A DNA stretch of 64,000 nucleotides from Vibrio tasmaniensis (GTDB lineage: Bacteria > Pseudomonadota > Gammaproteobacteria > Enterobacterales > Vibrionaceae), in assembly GCF_024347635.1 (NCBI RefSeq), contig NZ_AP025510.1, positions 1,674,001 to 1,738,000 of the forward strand, in the 5' to 3' direction. Both the position numbers and the translations under genes were made by a program. This document shows positions 47,101-59,100 of this stretch, piece after piece. The notes under the pieces were generated by a model. It worked only from the letters and a program-made list of their open reading frames with translations, made no database searches and was not told the DNA's origin. Position 1 is the first letter of the stretch. Each line of letters opens with the position of its first letter.

Positions 47101-50100
47101 ATACGTTAAGGTTACAGTCTCTCCCTGAGCTAAGAAGTCCACCGCACTGTTGCCTATCGTGTAATCCCAACCGCTGTTGCTCACGCTGAAACCAGCTTGC
47201 AATGCCGCGGTTTGTGCCGACGTTAAACTGCCGCCACTCCATACTGTCGTGGCTGCGCTTTCTGTCACGGCGTGCGTATCTGACGTATCCACGTCAGTGA
47301 ACGACAGTGCCCCGCTGTCGGTTAGCTTAGTGCCTTCCGTCAACGTGCCTTCGGTCTCGACCGTCAAGACTGGCGCGTCATTGGTGCCGGTGATCGTCAC
47401 CGTCACTGTCTCTGTGTCTGAGCCGTTGTGGTTGTCCGTCACCGTCACATCATACGTTAAGGTTACAGTCTCTCCCTGAGCTAAGAAGTCCACCGCACTG
47501 TTGCCTATCGTGTAATCCCAACCGCTGTTGCTCACGCTGAAACCAGCTTGCAATGCCGCGGTTTGTGCCGACGTTAAACTGCCGCCACTCCATACTGTCG
47601 TGGCTGCGCTTTCTGTCACGGTGTGCGTATCTGACGTATCCACGTCAGTGAACGACAGTGCCCCGCTGTCGGTTAGCTTAGTGCCTTCCGTCAACGTGCC
47701 TTCGGTCTCGACCGTCAAGACTGGCGCGTCATTGGTGCCGGTGATCGTCACCGTCACTGTCTCTGTGTCTGAGCCGTTGTGGTTGTCCGTCACCGTCACA
47801 TCATACGTTAAGGTTACAGTCTCTCCCTGAGCTAAGAAGTCCACCGCACTGTTGCCTATCGTGTAATCCCAACCGCTGTTGCTCACGCTGAAACCAGCTT
47901 GCAATGCCGCGGTTTGTGCCGACGTTAAACTGCCGCCACTCCATACTGTCGTGGCTGCGCTTTCTGTCACGGCGTGCGTATCTGACGTATCCACGTCAGT
48001 GAACGACAGTGCCCCGCTGTCGGTTAGCTTAGTGCCTTCCGTCAACGTGCCTTCGGTCTCGACCGTCAAGACTGGCGCGTCATTGGTGCCGGTGATCGTC
48101 ACCGTCACTGTCTCTGTGTCTGAGCCGTTGTGGTTGTCCGTCACCGTCACATCATACGTTAAGGTTACAGTCTCTCCCTGAGCTAAGAAGTCCACCGCAC
48201 TGTTGCCTATCGTGTAATCCCAACCGCTGTTGCTCACGCTGAAACCAGCTTGCAATGCCGCGGTTTGTGCCGACGTTAAACTGCCGCCACTCCATACTGT
48301 CGTGGCTGCGCTTTCTGTCACGGTGTGCGTATCTGACGTATCCACGTCAGTGAACGACAGTGCCCCGCTGTCGGTTAGCTTAGTGCCTTCCGTCAACGTG
48401 CCTTCGGTCTCGACCGTCAAGACTGGCGCGTCATTGGTGCCGGTGATCGTCACCGTCACTGTCTCTGTGTCTGAGCCGTTGTGGTTGTCCGTCACCGTCA
48501 CATCATACGTTAAGGTTACAGTCTCTCCCTGAGCTAAGAAGTCCACCGCACTGTTGCCTATCGTGTAATCCCAACCGCTGTTGCTCACGCTGAAACCAGC
48601 TTGCAATGCCGCGGTTTGTGCCGACGTTAAACTGCCGCCACTCCATACTGTCGTGGCTGCGCTTTCTGTCACGGCGTGCGTATCTGACGTATCCACGTCA
48701 GTGAACGACAGTGCCCCGCTGTCGGTTAGCTTAGTGCCTTCCGTCAACGTGCCTTCGGTCTCGACCGTCAAGACTGGCGCGTCATTGGTGCCGGTGATCG
48801 TCACCGTCACTGTCTCTGTGTCTGAGCCGTTGTGGTTGTCCGTCACCGTCACATCATACGTTAAGGTTACAGTCTCTCCCTGAGCTAAGAAGTCCACCGC
48901 ACTGTTGCCTATCGTGTAATCCCAACCGCTGTTGCTCACGCTGAAACCAGCTTGCAATGCCGCGGTTTGTGCCGACGTTAAACTGCCGCCACTCCATACT
49001 GTCGAGGCTGCGCTTTCTGTCACGGTGTGCGTATCTGACGTATCCACGTCAGTGAACGACAGTGCCCCGCTGTCGGTTAGCTTAGTGCCTTCCGTCAACG
49101 TGCCTTCGGTCTCGACCGTCAAGACTGGCGCGTCATTGGTGCCGGTGATCGTCACCGTCACTGTCTCTGTGTCTGAGCCGTTGTGGTTGTCCGTCACCGT
49201 CACATCATACGTTAAGGTTACAGTCTCTCCCTGAGCTAAGAAGTCCACCGCACTGTTGCCTATCGTGTAATCCCAACCGCTGTTGCTCACGCTGAAACCA
49301 GCTTGCAATGCCGCGGTTTGTGCCGACGTTAAACTGCCGCCACTCCATACTGTCGAGGCTGCGCTTTCTGTCACGGTGTGCGTATCTGACGTATCCACGT
49401 CAGTGAACGACAGTGCCCCGCTGTCGGTTAGCTTAGTGCCTTCCGTCAACGTGCCTTCGGTCTCGACCGTCAAGACTGGCGCGTCATTGGTGCCGGTGAT
49501 CGTCACCGTCACTGTCTCTGTGTCTGAGCCGTTGTGGTTGTCCGTCACCGTCACATCATACGTTAAGGTTACAGTCTCTCCCTGAGCTAAGAAGTCCACC
49601 GCACTGTTGCCTATCGTGTAATCCCAACCGCTGTTGCTCACGCTGAAACCAGCTTGCAATGCCGCGGTTTGTGCCGACGTTAAACTGCCGCCACTCCATA
49701 CTGTCGAGGCTGCGCTTTCTGTCACGGCGTGCGTATCTGACGTATCCACGTCAGTGAACGACAGTGCCCCGCTGTCGGTTAGCTTAGTGCCTTCCGTCAA
49801 CGTGCCTTCGGTCTCGACCGTCAAGACTGGCGCGTCATTGGTGCCGGTGATCGTCACCGTCACTGTCTCTGTGTCTGAGCCGTTGTGGTTGTCCGTCACC
49901 GTCACATCATACGTTAAGGTTACAGTCTCTCCCTGAGCTAAGAAGTCCACCGCACTGTTGCCTATCGTGTAATCCCAACCGCTGTTGCTCACGCTGAAAC
50001 CAGCTTGCAATGCCGCGGTTTGTGCCGACGTTAAACTGCCGCCACTCCATACTGTCGAGGCTGCGCTTTCTGTCACGGTGTGCGTATCTGACGTATCCAC

Positions 50101-53100
50101 GTCAGTGAACGACAGTGCCCCGCTGTCGGTTAGCTTAGTGCCTTCCGTCAACGTGCCTTCGGTCTCGACCGTCAAGACTGGCGCGTCATTGGTGCCGGTG
50201 ATCGTCACCGTCACTGTCTCTGTGTCTGAGCCGTTGTGGTTGTCCGTCACCGTCACATCATACGTTAAGGTTACAGTCTCTCCCTGAGCTAAGAAGTCCA
50301 CCGCACTGTTGCCTATCGTGTAATCCCAACCGCTGTTGCTCACGCTGAAACCAGCTTGCAATGCCGCGGTTTGTGCCGACGTTAAACTGCCGCCACTCCA
50401 TACTGTCGAGGCTGCGCTTTCTGTCACGGTGTGCGTATCTGACGTATCCACGTCAGTGAACGACAGTGCCCCGCTGTCGGTTAGCTTAGTGCCTTCCGTC
50501 AACGTGCCTTCGGTCTCGACCGTCAAGACTGGCGCGTCATTGGTGCCGGTGATCGTCACCGTCACTGTCTCTGTGTCTGAGCCGTTGTGGTTGTCCGTCA
50601 CCGTCACATCATACGTTAAGGTTACAGTCTCTCCCTGAGCTAAGAAGTCCACCGCACTGTTGCCTATCGTGTAATCCCAACCGCTGTTGCTCACGCTGAA
50701 ACCAGCTTGCAATGCCGCGGTTTGTGCCGACGTTAAACTGCCGCCACTCCATACTGTCGAGGCTGCGCTTTCTGTCACGGTGTGCGTATCTGACGTATCC
50801 ACGTCAGTGAACGACAGTGCCCCGCTGTCGGTTAGCTTAGTGCCTTCCGTCAACGTGCCTTCGGTCTCGACCGTCAAGACTGGCGCGTCATTGGTGCCGG
50901 TGATCGTCACCGTCACTGTCTCTGTGTCTGAGCCGTTGTGGTTGTCCGTCACCGTCACATCATACGTTAAGGTTACAGTCTCTCCCTGAGCTAAGAAGTC
51001 CACCGCACTGTTGCCTATCGTGTAATCCCAACCGCTGTTGCTCACGCTGAAACCAGCTTGCAATGCCGCGGTTTGTGCCGACGTTAAACTGCCGCCACTC
51101 CATACTGTCGTGGCTGCGCTTTCTGTCACGGCGTGCGTATCTGACGTATCCACGTCAGTGAACGACAGTGCGCCGCTGTCGGTTAGCTTAGTGCCTTCCG
51201 TCAACGTGCCTTCGGTCTCGACCGTCAAGACTGGCGCATCATTGGTGCCGGTGATCGTCACCGTCACTGTCTCTGTGTCTGAGCCGTTGTGGTTGTCCGT
51301 CACCGTCACATCATACGTTAAGGTTACAGTCTCTCCCTGAGCTAAGAAGTCCACCGCACTGTTGCCTATCGTGTAATCCCAACCGCTGTTGCTCACGCTG
51401 AAACCAGCTTGCAATGCCGCGGTTTGTGCCGACGTTAAACTGCCGCCACTCCATACTGTCGTGGCTGCGCTTTCTGTCACGGTGTGCGTATCTGACGTAT
51501 CCACGTCAGTGAACGACAGTGCCCCGCTGTCGGTTAGCTTAGTGCCTTCCGTCAACGTGCCTTCGGTCTCGACCGTCAAGACTGGCGCGTCATTGGTGCC
51601 GGTGATCGTCACCGTCACTGTCTCTGTGTCTGAGCCGTTGTGGTTGTCCGTCACCGTCACATCATACGTTAAGGTTACAGTCTCTCCCTGAGCTAAGAAG
51701 TCCACCGCACTGTTGCCTATCGTGTAATCCCAACCGCTGTTGCTCACGCTGAAACCAGCTTGCAATGCCGCGGTTTGTGCCGACGTTAAACTGCCGCCAC
51801 TCCATACTGTCGTGGCTGCGCTTTCTGTCACGGTGTGCGTATCTGACGTATCCACGTCAGTGAACGACAGTGCCCCGCTGTCGGTTAGCTTAGTGCCTTC
51901 CGTCAACGTGCCTTCGGTCTCGACCGTCAAGACTGGCGCGTCATTGGTGCCGGTGATCGTCACCGTCACTGTCTCTGTGTCTGAGCCGTTGTGGTTGTCC
52001 GTCACCGTCACATCATACGTTAAGGTTACAGTCTCTCCCTGAGCTAAGAAGTCCACCGCACTGTTGCCTATCGTGTAATCCCAACCGCTGTTGCTCACGC
52101 TGAAACCAGCTTGCAATGCCGCGGTTTGTGCCGACGTTAAACTGCCGCCACTCCATACTGTCGAGGCTGCGCTTTCTGTCACGGTGTGCGTATCTGACGT
52201 ATCCACGTCAGTGAACGACAGTGCCCCGCTGTCGGTTAGCTTAGTGCCTTCCGTCAACGTGCCTTCGGTCTCGACCGTCAAGACTGGCGCGTCATTGGTG
52301 CCGGTGATCGTCACCGTCACTGTCTCTGTGTCTGAGCCGTTGTGGTTGTCCGTCACCGTCACATCATACGTTAAGGTTACAGTCTCTCCCTGAGCTAAGA
52401 AGTCCACCGCACTGTTGCCTATCGTGTAATCCCAACCGCTGTTGCTCACGCTGAAACCAGCTTGCAATGCCGCGGTTTGTGCCGACGTTAAACTGCCGCC
52501 ACTCCATACTGTCGAGGCTGCGCTTTCTGTCACGGCGTGCGTATCTGACGTATCCACGTCAGTGAACGACAGTGCCCCGCTGTCGGTTAGCTTAGTGCCT
52601 TCCGTCAACGTGCCTTCGGTCTCGACCGTCAAGACTGGCGCGTCATTGGTGCCGGTGATCGTCACCGTCACTGTCTCTGTGTCTGAGCCGTTGTGGTTGT
52701 CCGTCACCGTCACATCATACGTTAAGGTTACAGTCTCTCCCTGAGCTAAGAAGTCCACCGCACTGTTGCCTATCGTGTAATCCCAACCGCTGTTGCTCAC
52801 GCTGAAACCAGCTTGCAATGCCGCGGTTTGTGCCGACGTTAAACTGCCGCCACTCCATACTGTCGTGGCTGCGCTTTCTGTCACGGTGTGCGTATCTGAC
52901 GTATCCACGTCAGTGAACGACAGTGCCCCGCTGTCGGTTAGCTTAGTGCCTTCCGTCAACGTGCCTTCGGTCTCGACCGTCAAGACTGGCGCGTCATTGG
53001 TGCCGGTGATCGTCACCGTCACTGTCTCTGTGTCTGAGCCGTTGTGGTTGTCCGTCACCGTCACATCATACGTTAAGGTTACAGTCTCTCCCTGAGCTAA

Positions 53101-56100
53101 GAAGTCCACCGCACTGTTGCCTATCGTGTAATCCCAACCGCTGTTGCTCACGCTGAAACCAGCTTGCAATGCCGCGGTTTGTGCCGACGTTAAACTGCCG
53201 CCACTCCATACTGTCGTGGCTGCGCTTTCTGTCACGGTGTGCGTATCTGACGTATCCACGTCAGTGAACGACAGTGCCCCGCTGTCGGTTAGCTTAGTGC
53301 CTTCCGTCAACGTGCCTTCGGTCTCGACCGTCAAGACTGGCGCGTCATTGGTGCCGGTGATCGTCACCGTCACTGTCTCTGTGTCTGAGCCGTTGTGGTT
53401 GTCCGTCACCGTCACATCATACGTTAAGGTTACAGTCTCTCCCTGAGCTAAGAAGTCCACCGCACTGTTGCCTATCGTGTAATCCCAACCGCTGTTGCTC
53501 ACGCTGAAACCAGCTTGCAATGCCGCGGTTTGTGCCGACGTTAAACTGCCGCCACTCCATACTGTCGTGGCTGCGCTTTCTGTCACGGTGTGCGTATCTG
53601 ACGTATCCACGTCAGTGAACGACAGTGCCCCGCTGTCGGTTAGCTTAGTGCCTTCCGTCAACGTGCCTTCGGTCTCGACCGTCAAGACTGGCGCGTCATT
53701 GGTGCCGGTGATCGTCACCGTCACTGTCTCTGTGTCTGAGCCGTTGTGGTTGTCCGTCACCGTCACATCATACGTTAAGGTTACAGTCTCTCCCTGAGCT
53801 AAGAAGTCCACCGCACTGTTGCCTATCGTGTAATCCCAACCGCTGTTGCTCACGCTGAAACCAGCTTGCAATGCCGCGGTTTGTGCCGACGTTAAACTGC
53901 CGCCACTCCATACTGTCGTGGCTGCGCTTTCTGTCACGGCGTGCGTATCTGACGTATCCACGTCAGTGAACGACAGTGCCCCGCTGTCGGTTAGCTTAGT
54001 GCCTTCCGTCAACGTGCCTTCGGTCTCGACCGTCAAGACTGGCGCGTCATTGGTGCCGGTGATCGTCACCGTCACTGTCTCTGTGTCTGAGCCGTTGTGG
54101 TTGTCCGTCACCGTCACATCATACGTTAAGGTTACAGTCTCTCCCTGAGCTAAGAAGTCCACCGCACTGTTGCCTATCGTGTAATCCCAACCGCTGTTGC
54201 TCACGCTGAAACCAGCTTGCAATGCCGCGGTTTGTGCCGACGTTAAACTGCCGCCACTCCATACTGTCGAGGCTGCGCTTTCTGTCACGGTGTGCGTATC
54301 TGACGTATCCACGTCAGTGAACGACAGTGCCCCGCTGTCGGTTAGCTTAGTGCCTTCCGTCAACGTGCCTTCGGTCTCGACCGTCAAGAGTGGCGCGTCA
54401 TTGGTGCCGGTGATCGTCACCGTCACTGTCTCTGTGTCTGAGCCGTTGTGGTTGTCCGTCACCGTCACATCATACGTTAAGGTTACAGTCTCTCCCTGAG
54501 CTAAGAAGTCCACCGCACTGTTGCCTATCGTGTAATCCCAACCGCTGTTGCTCACGCTGAAACCAGCTTGCAATGCCGCGGTTTGTGCCGACGTTAAACT
54601 GCCGCCACTCCATACTGTCGAGGCTGCGCTTTCTGTCACGGTGTGCGTATCTGACGTATCCACGTCAGTGAACGACAGTGCCCCGCTGTCGGTTAGCTTA
54701 GTGCCTTCCGTCAACGTGCCTTCGGTCTCGACCGTCAAGACTGGCGCGTCATTGGTGCCGGTGATCGTCACCGTCACTGTCTCTGTGTCTGAGCCGTTGT
54801 GGTTGTCCGTCACCGTCACATCATACGTTAAGGTTACAGTCTCTCCCTGAGCTAAGAAGTCCACCGCACTGTTGCCTATCGTGTAATCCCAACCGCTGTT
54901 GCTCACGCTGAAACCAGCTTGCAATGCCGCGGTTTGTGCCGACGTTAAACTGCCGCCACTCCATACTGTCGAGGCTGCGCTTTCTGTCACGGCGTGCGTA
55001 TCTGACGTATCCACGTCAGTGAACGACAGTGCCCCGCTGTCGGTTAGCTTAGTGCCTTCCGTCAACGTGCCTTCGGTCTCGACCGTCAAGACTGGCGCGT
55101 CATTGGTGCCGGTGATCGTCACCGTCACTGTCTCTGTGTCTGAGCCGTTGTGGTTGTCCGTCACCGTCACATCATACGTTAAGGTTACAGTCTCTCCCTG
55201 AGCTAAGAAGTCCACCGCACTGTTGCCTATCGTGTAATCCCAACCGCTGTTGCTCACGCTGAAACCAGCTTGCAATGCCGCGGTTTGTGCCGACGTTAAA
55301 CTGCCGCCACTCCATACTGTCGTGGCTGCGCTTTCTGTCACGGTGTGCGTATCTGACGTATCCACGTCAGTGAACGACAGTGCCCCGCTGTCGGTTAGCT
55401 TAGTGCCTTCCGTCAACGTGCCTTCGGTCTCGACCGTCAAGACTGGCGCGTCATTGGTGCCGGTGATCGTCACCGTCACTGTCTCTGTGTCTGAGCCGTT
55501 GTGGTTGTCCGTCACCGTCACATCATACGTTAAGGTTACAGTCTCTCCCTGAGCTAAGAAGTCCACCGCACTGTTGCCTATCGTGTAATCCCAACCGCTG
55601 TTGCTCACGCTGAAACCAGCTTGCAATGCCGCGGTTTGTGCCGACGTTAAACTGCCGCCACTCCATACTGTCGAGGCTGCGCTTTCTGTCACGGCGTGCG
55701 TATCTGACGTATCCACGTCAGTGAACGACAGTGCCCCGCTGTCGGTTAGCTTAGTGCCTTCCGTCAACGTGCCTTCGGTCTCGACCGTCAAGACTGGCGC
55801 GTCATTGGTGCCGGTGATCGTCACCGTCACTGTCTCTGTGTCTGAGCCGTTGTGGTTGTCCGTCACCGTCACATCATACGTTAAGGTTACAGTCTCTCCC
55901 TGAGCTAAGAAGTCCACCGCACTGTTGCCTATCGTGTAATCCCAACCGCTGTTGCTCACGCTGAAACCAGCTTGCAATGCCGCGGTTTGTGCCGACGTTA
56001 AACTGCCGCCACTCCATACTGTCGTGGCTGCGCTTTCTGTCACGGTGTGCGTATCTGACGTATCCACGTCAGTGAACGACAGTGCCCCGCTGTCGGTTAG

Positions 56101-59100
56101 CTTAGTGCCTTCCGTCAACGTGCCTTCGGTCTCGACCGTCAAGACTGGCGCGTCATTGGTGCCGGTGATCGTCACCGTCACTGTCTCTGTGTCTGAGCCG
56201 TTGTGGTTGTCCGTCACCGTCACATCATACGTTAAGGTTACAGTCTCTCCCTGAGCTAAGAAGTCCACCGCACTGTTGCCTATCGTGTAATCCCAACCGC
56301 TGTTGCTCACGCTGAAACCAGCTTGCAATGCCGCGGTTTGTGCCGACGTTAAACTGCCGCCACTCCATACTGTCGTGGCTGCGCTTTCTGTCACGGTGTG
56401 CGTATCTGACGTATCCACGTCAGTGAACGACAGTGCCCCGCTGTCGGTTAGCTTAGTGCCTTCCGTCAACGTGCCTTCGGTCTCGACCGTCAAGACTGGC
56501 GCGTCATTGGTGCCGGTGATCGTCACCGTCACTGTCTCTGTGTCTGAGCCGTTGTGGTTGTCCGTCACCGTCACATCATACGTTAAGGTTACAGTCTCTC
56601 CCTGAGCTAAGAAGTCCACCGCACTGTTGCCTATCGTGTAATCCCAACCGCTGTTGCTCACGCTGAAACCAGCTTGCAATGCCGCGGTTTGTGCCGACGT
56701 TAAACTGCCGCCACTCCATACTGTCGTGGCTGCGCTTTCTGTCACGGTGTGCGTATCTGACGTATCCACGTCAGTGAACGACAGTGCCCCGCTGTCGGTT
56801 AGCTTAGTGCCTTCCGTCAACGTGCCTTCGGTCTCGACCGTCAAGACTGGCGCGTCATTGGTGCCGGTGATCGTCACCGTCACTGTCTCTGTGTCTGAGC
56901 CGTTGTGGTTGTCCGTCACCGTCACATCATACGTTAAGGTTACAGTCTCTCCCTGAGCTAAGAAGTCCACCGCACTGTTGCCTATCGTGTAATCCCAACC
57001 GCTGTTGCTCACGCTGAAACCAGCTTGCAATGCCGCGGTTTGTGCCGACGTTAAACTGCCGCCACTCCATACTGTCGTGGCTGCGCTTTCTGTCACGGTG
57101 TGCGTATCTGACGTATCCACGTCAGTGAACGACAGTGCCCCGCTGTCGGTTAGCTTAGTGCCTTCCGTCAACGTGCCTTCGGTCTCGACCGTCAAGACTG
57201 GCGCGTCATTGGTGCCGGTGATCGTCACCGTCACTGTCTCTGTGTCTGAGCCGTTGTGGTTGTCCGTCACCGTCACATCATACGTTAAGGTTACAGTCTC
57301 TCCCTGAGCTAAGAAGTCCACCGCACTGTTGCCTATCGTGTAATCCCAACCGCTGTTGCTCACGCTGAAACCAGCTTGCAATGCCGCGGTTTGTGCCGAC
57401 GTTAAACTGCCGCCACTCCATACTGTCGAGGCTGCGCTTTCTGTCACGGCGTGCGTATCTGACGTATCCACGTCAGTGAACGACAGTGCCCCGCTGTCGG
57501 TTAGCTTAGTGCCTTCCGTCAACGTGCCTTCGGTCTCGACCGTCAAGAGTGGCGCGTCATTGGTGCCGGTGATCGTCACCGTCACTGTCTCTGTGTCTGA
57601 GCCGTTGTGGTTGTCCGTCACCGTCACATCATACGTTAAGGTTACAGTCTCTCCCTGAGCTAAGAAGTCCACCGCACTGTTGCCTATCGTGTAATCCCAA
57701 CCGCTGTTGCTCACGCTGAAACCAGCTTGCAATGCCGCGGTTTGTGCCGACGTTAAACTGCCGCCACTCCATACTGTCGAGGCTGCGCTTTCTGTCACGG
57801 TGTGCGTATCTGACGTATCCACGTCAGTGAACGACAGTGCCCCGCTGTCGGTTAGCTTAGTGCCTTCCGTCAACGTGCCTTCGGTCTCGACCGTCAAGAC
57901 TGGCGCGTCATTGGTGCCGGTGATCGCGATAGTAACGGTATGCTTAACATTTCTATCTGCAGTTAATATTTCATACATTTCTGTAATGTATTCACCAGCA
58001 CCTAGTTCCTGTATATGTGGGCTATCATTATTAGCTACATATTCCCAGTTACCATTCCTATCAACTGTTAATATTCCTTGTGGGCCTATAGCGGCACCAT
58101 TCCCATCGACACCAGTTGATGTACTAAAGCTAGAGCTTGGGTTGAAACCACCGCTTGAGCTGCCTGCATTCAAACTACCTGTTGCAATAAGATCAACCTT
58201 CGCTGTCGTAGGATCGGTATCTAAGTCTTCTGTCACAGAACCTTTATCAGTTAGAGTATCGCCATGGATAACTGTTTGTCCTGTTACCGAGGAATTGCTA
58301 GTGATCCCCCCGACATTGGTTACCTTTATACCAAAGTTCTCACTCAGCTCATCGAGTTGATCTTGTGTCGCTTGTGCATTAACTTTAAATACTGTTACAC
58401 CCGCAGGTATTGTCACTTGTCCATTTTCGAACTTCGCGACTTCTGTTGTAGTAATACCGTTTTTAGTTATTTGATAAGTAATACTGTTAATTGAAATATC
58501 ATTTTGACTCGCGGTATATCCCACACCAAATAACCCTTCGATAGTATACGTCATAGGCATTTCTGTAGTGCTATCGATAGATACATTGAACGTTGCAATA
58601 TTTCCTTCGTCTACAGAATTAGGGCTATCTATGCTCAACTTAGGCTTGTCGTTATCTGGAGTGACAGGTTTAGTCGGATCCACTGGATCAGGATCTATTG
58701 TACCAGTTCCATCGTCTTTGATTGTCGCCGTCGCGCTTTGTTTCGCTACACTTGGATCCGTGATCGTCCCGGTCGCACCAGCCACGCTTACGTTGAAGCT
58801 TTCGCTGCCTTCGTACACGTGATCATTCTCGGTCACCACGCGAACGTTCACATCTTTCACGCCGGCGGATATGCTCAAAATGCCATCTGATGATACCGAG
58901 GTCCACACGCCTGGCGCGCTTTCGAATTCGTACGATTTGATGTCCGCAACTTCGGCTTCGTTGTGGTTTAAGCTCAACTGCACGGTCACGCTTGTAGCCG
59001 CCGCCTTGCTCAAGCTCAAGGTAAAGTGTGCGGTGCTGCCTTCATTCACATCACCGCCACCGGTGATGCTCACCGATGGGCGGTCATCTGGGTTCACTGG

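Noticed and set aside
42124..57918. CRISPR-like periodic repeats
   Set aside because: The whole period is repeated with no unique spacers and is in-frame coding sequence.
42263..58360. Series of about 100-codon plus-strand ORFs, one per 351-bp repeat
   Set aside because: They are the antisense of the adhesin repeats, recur because the unit length is a multiple of three, and have no ribosome sites; the minus-strand frame runs through all of them.
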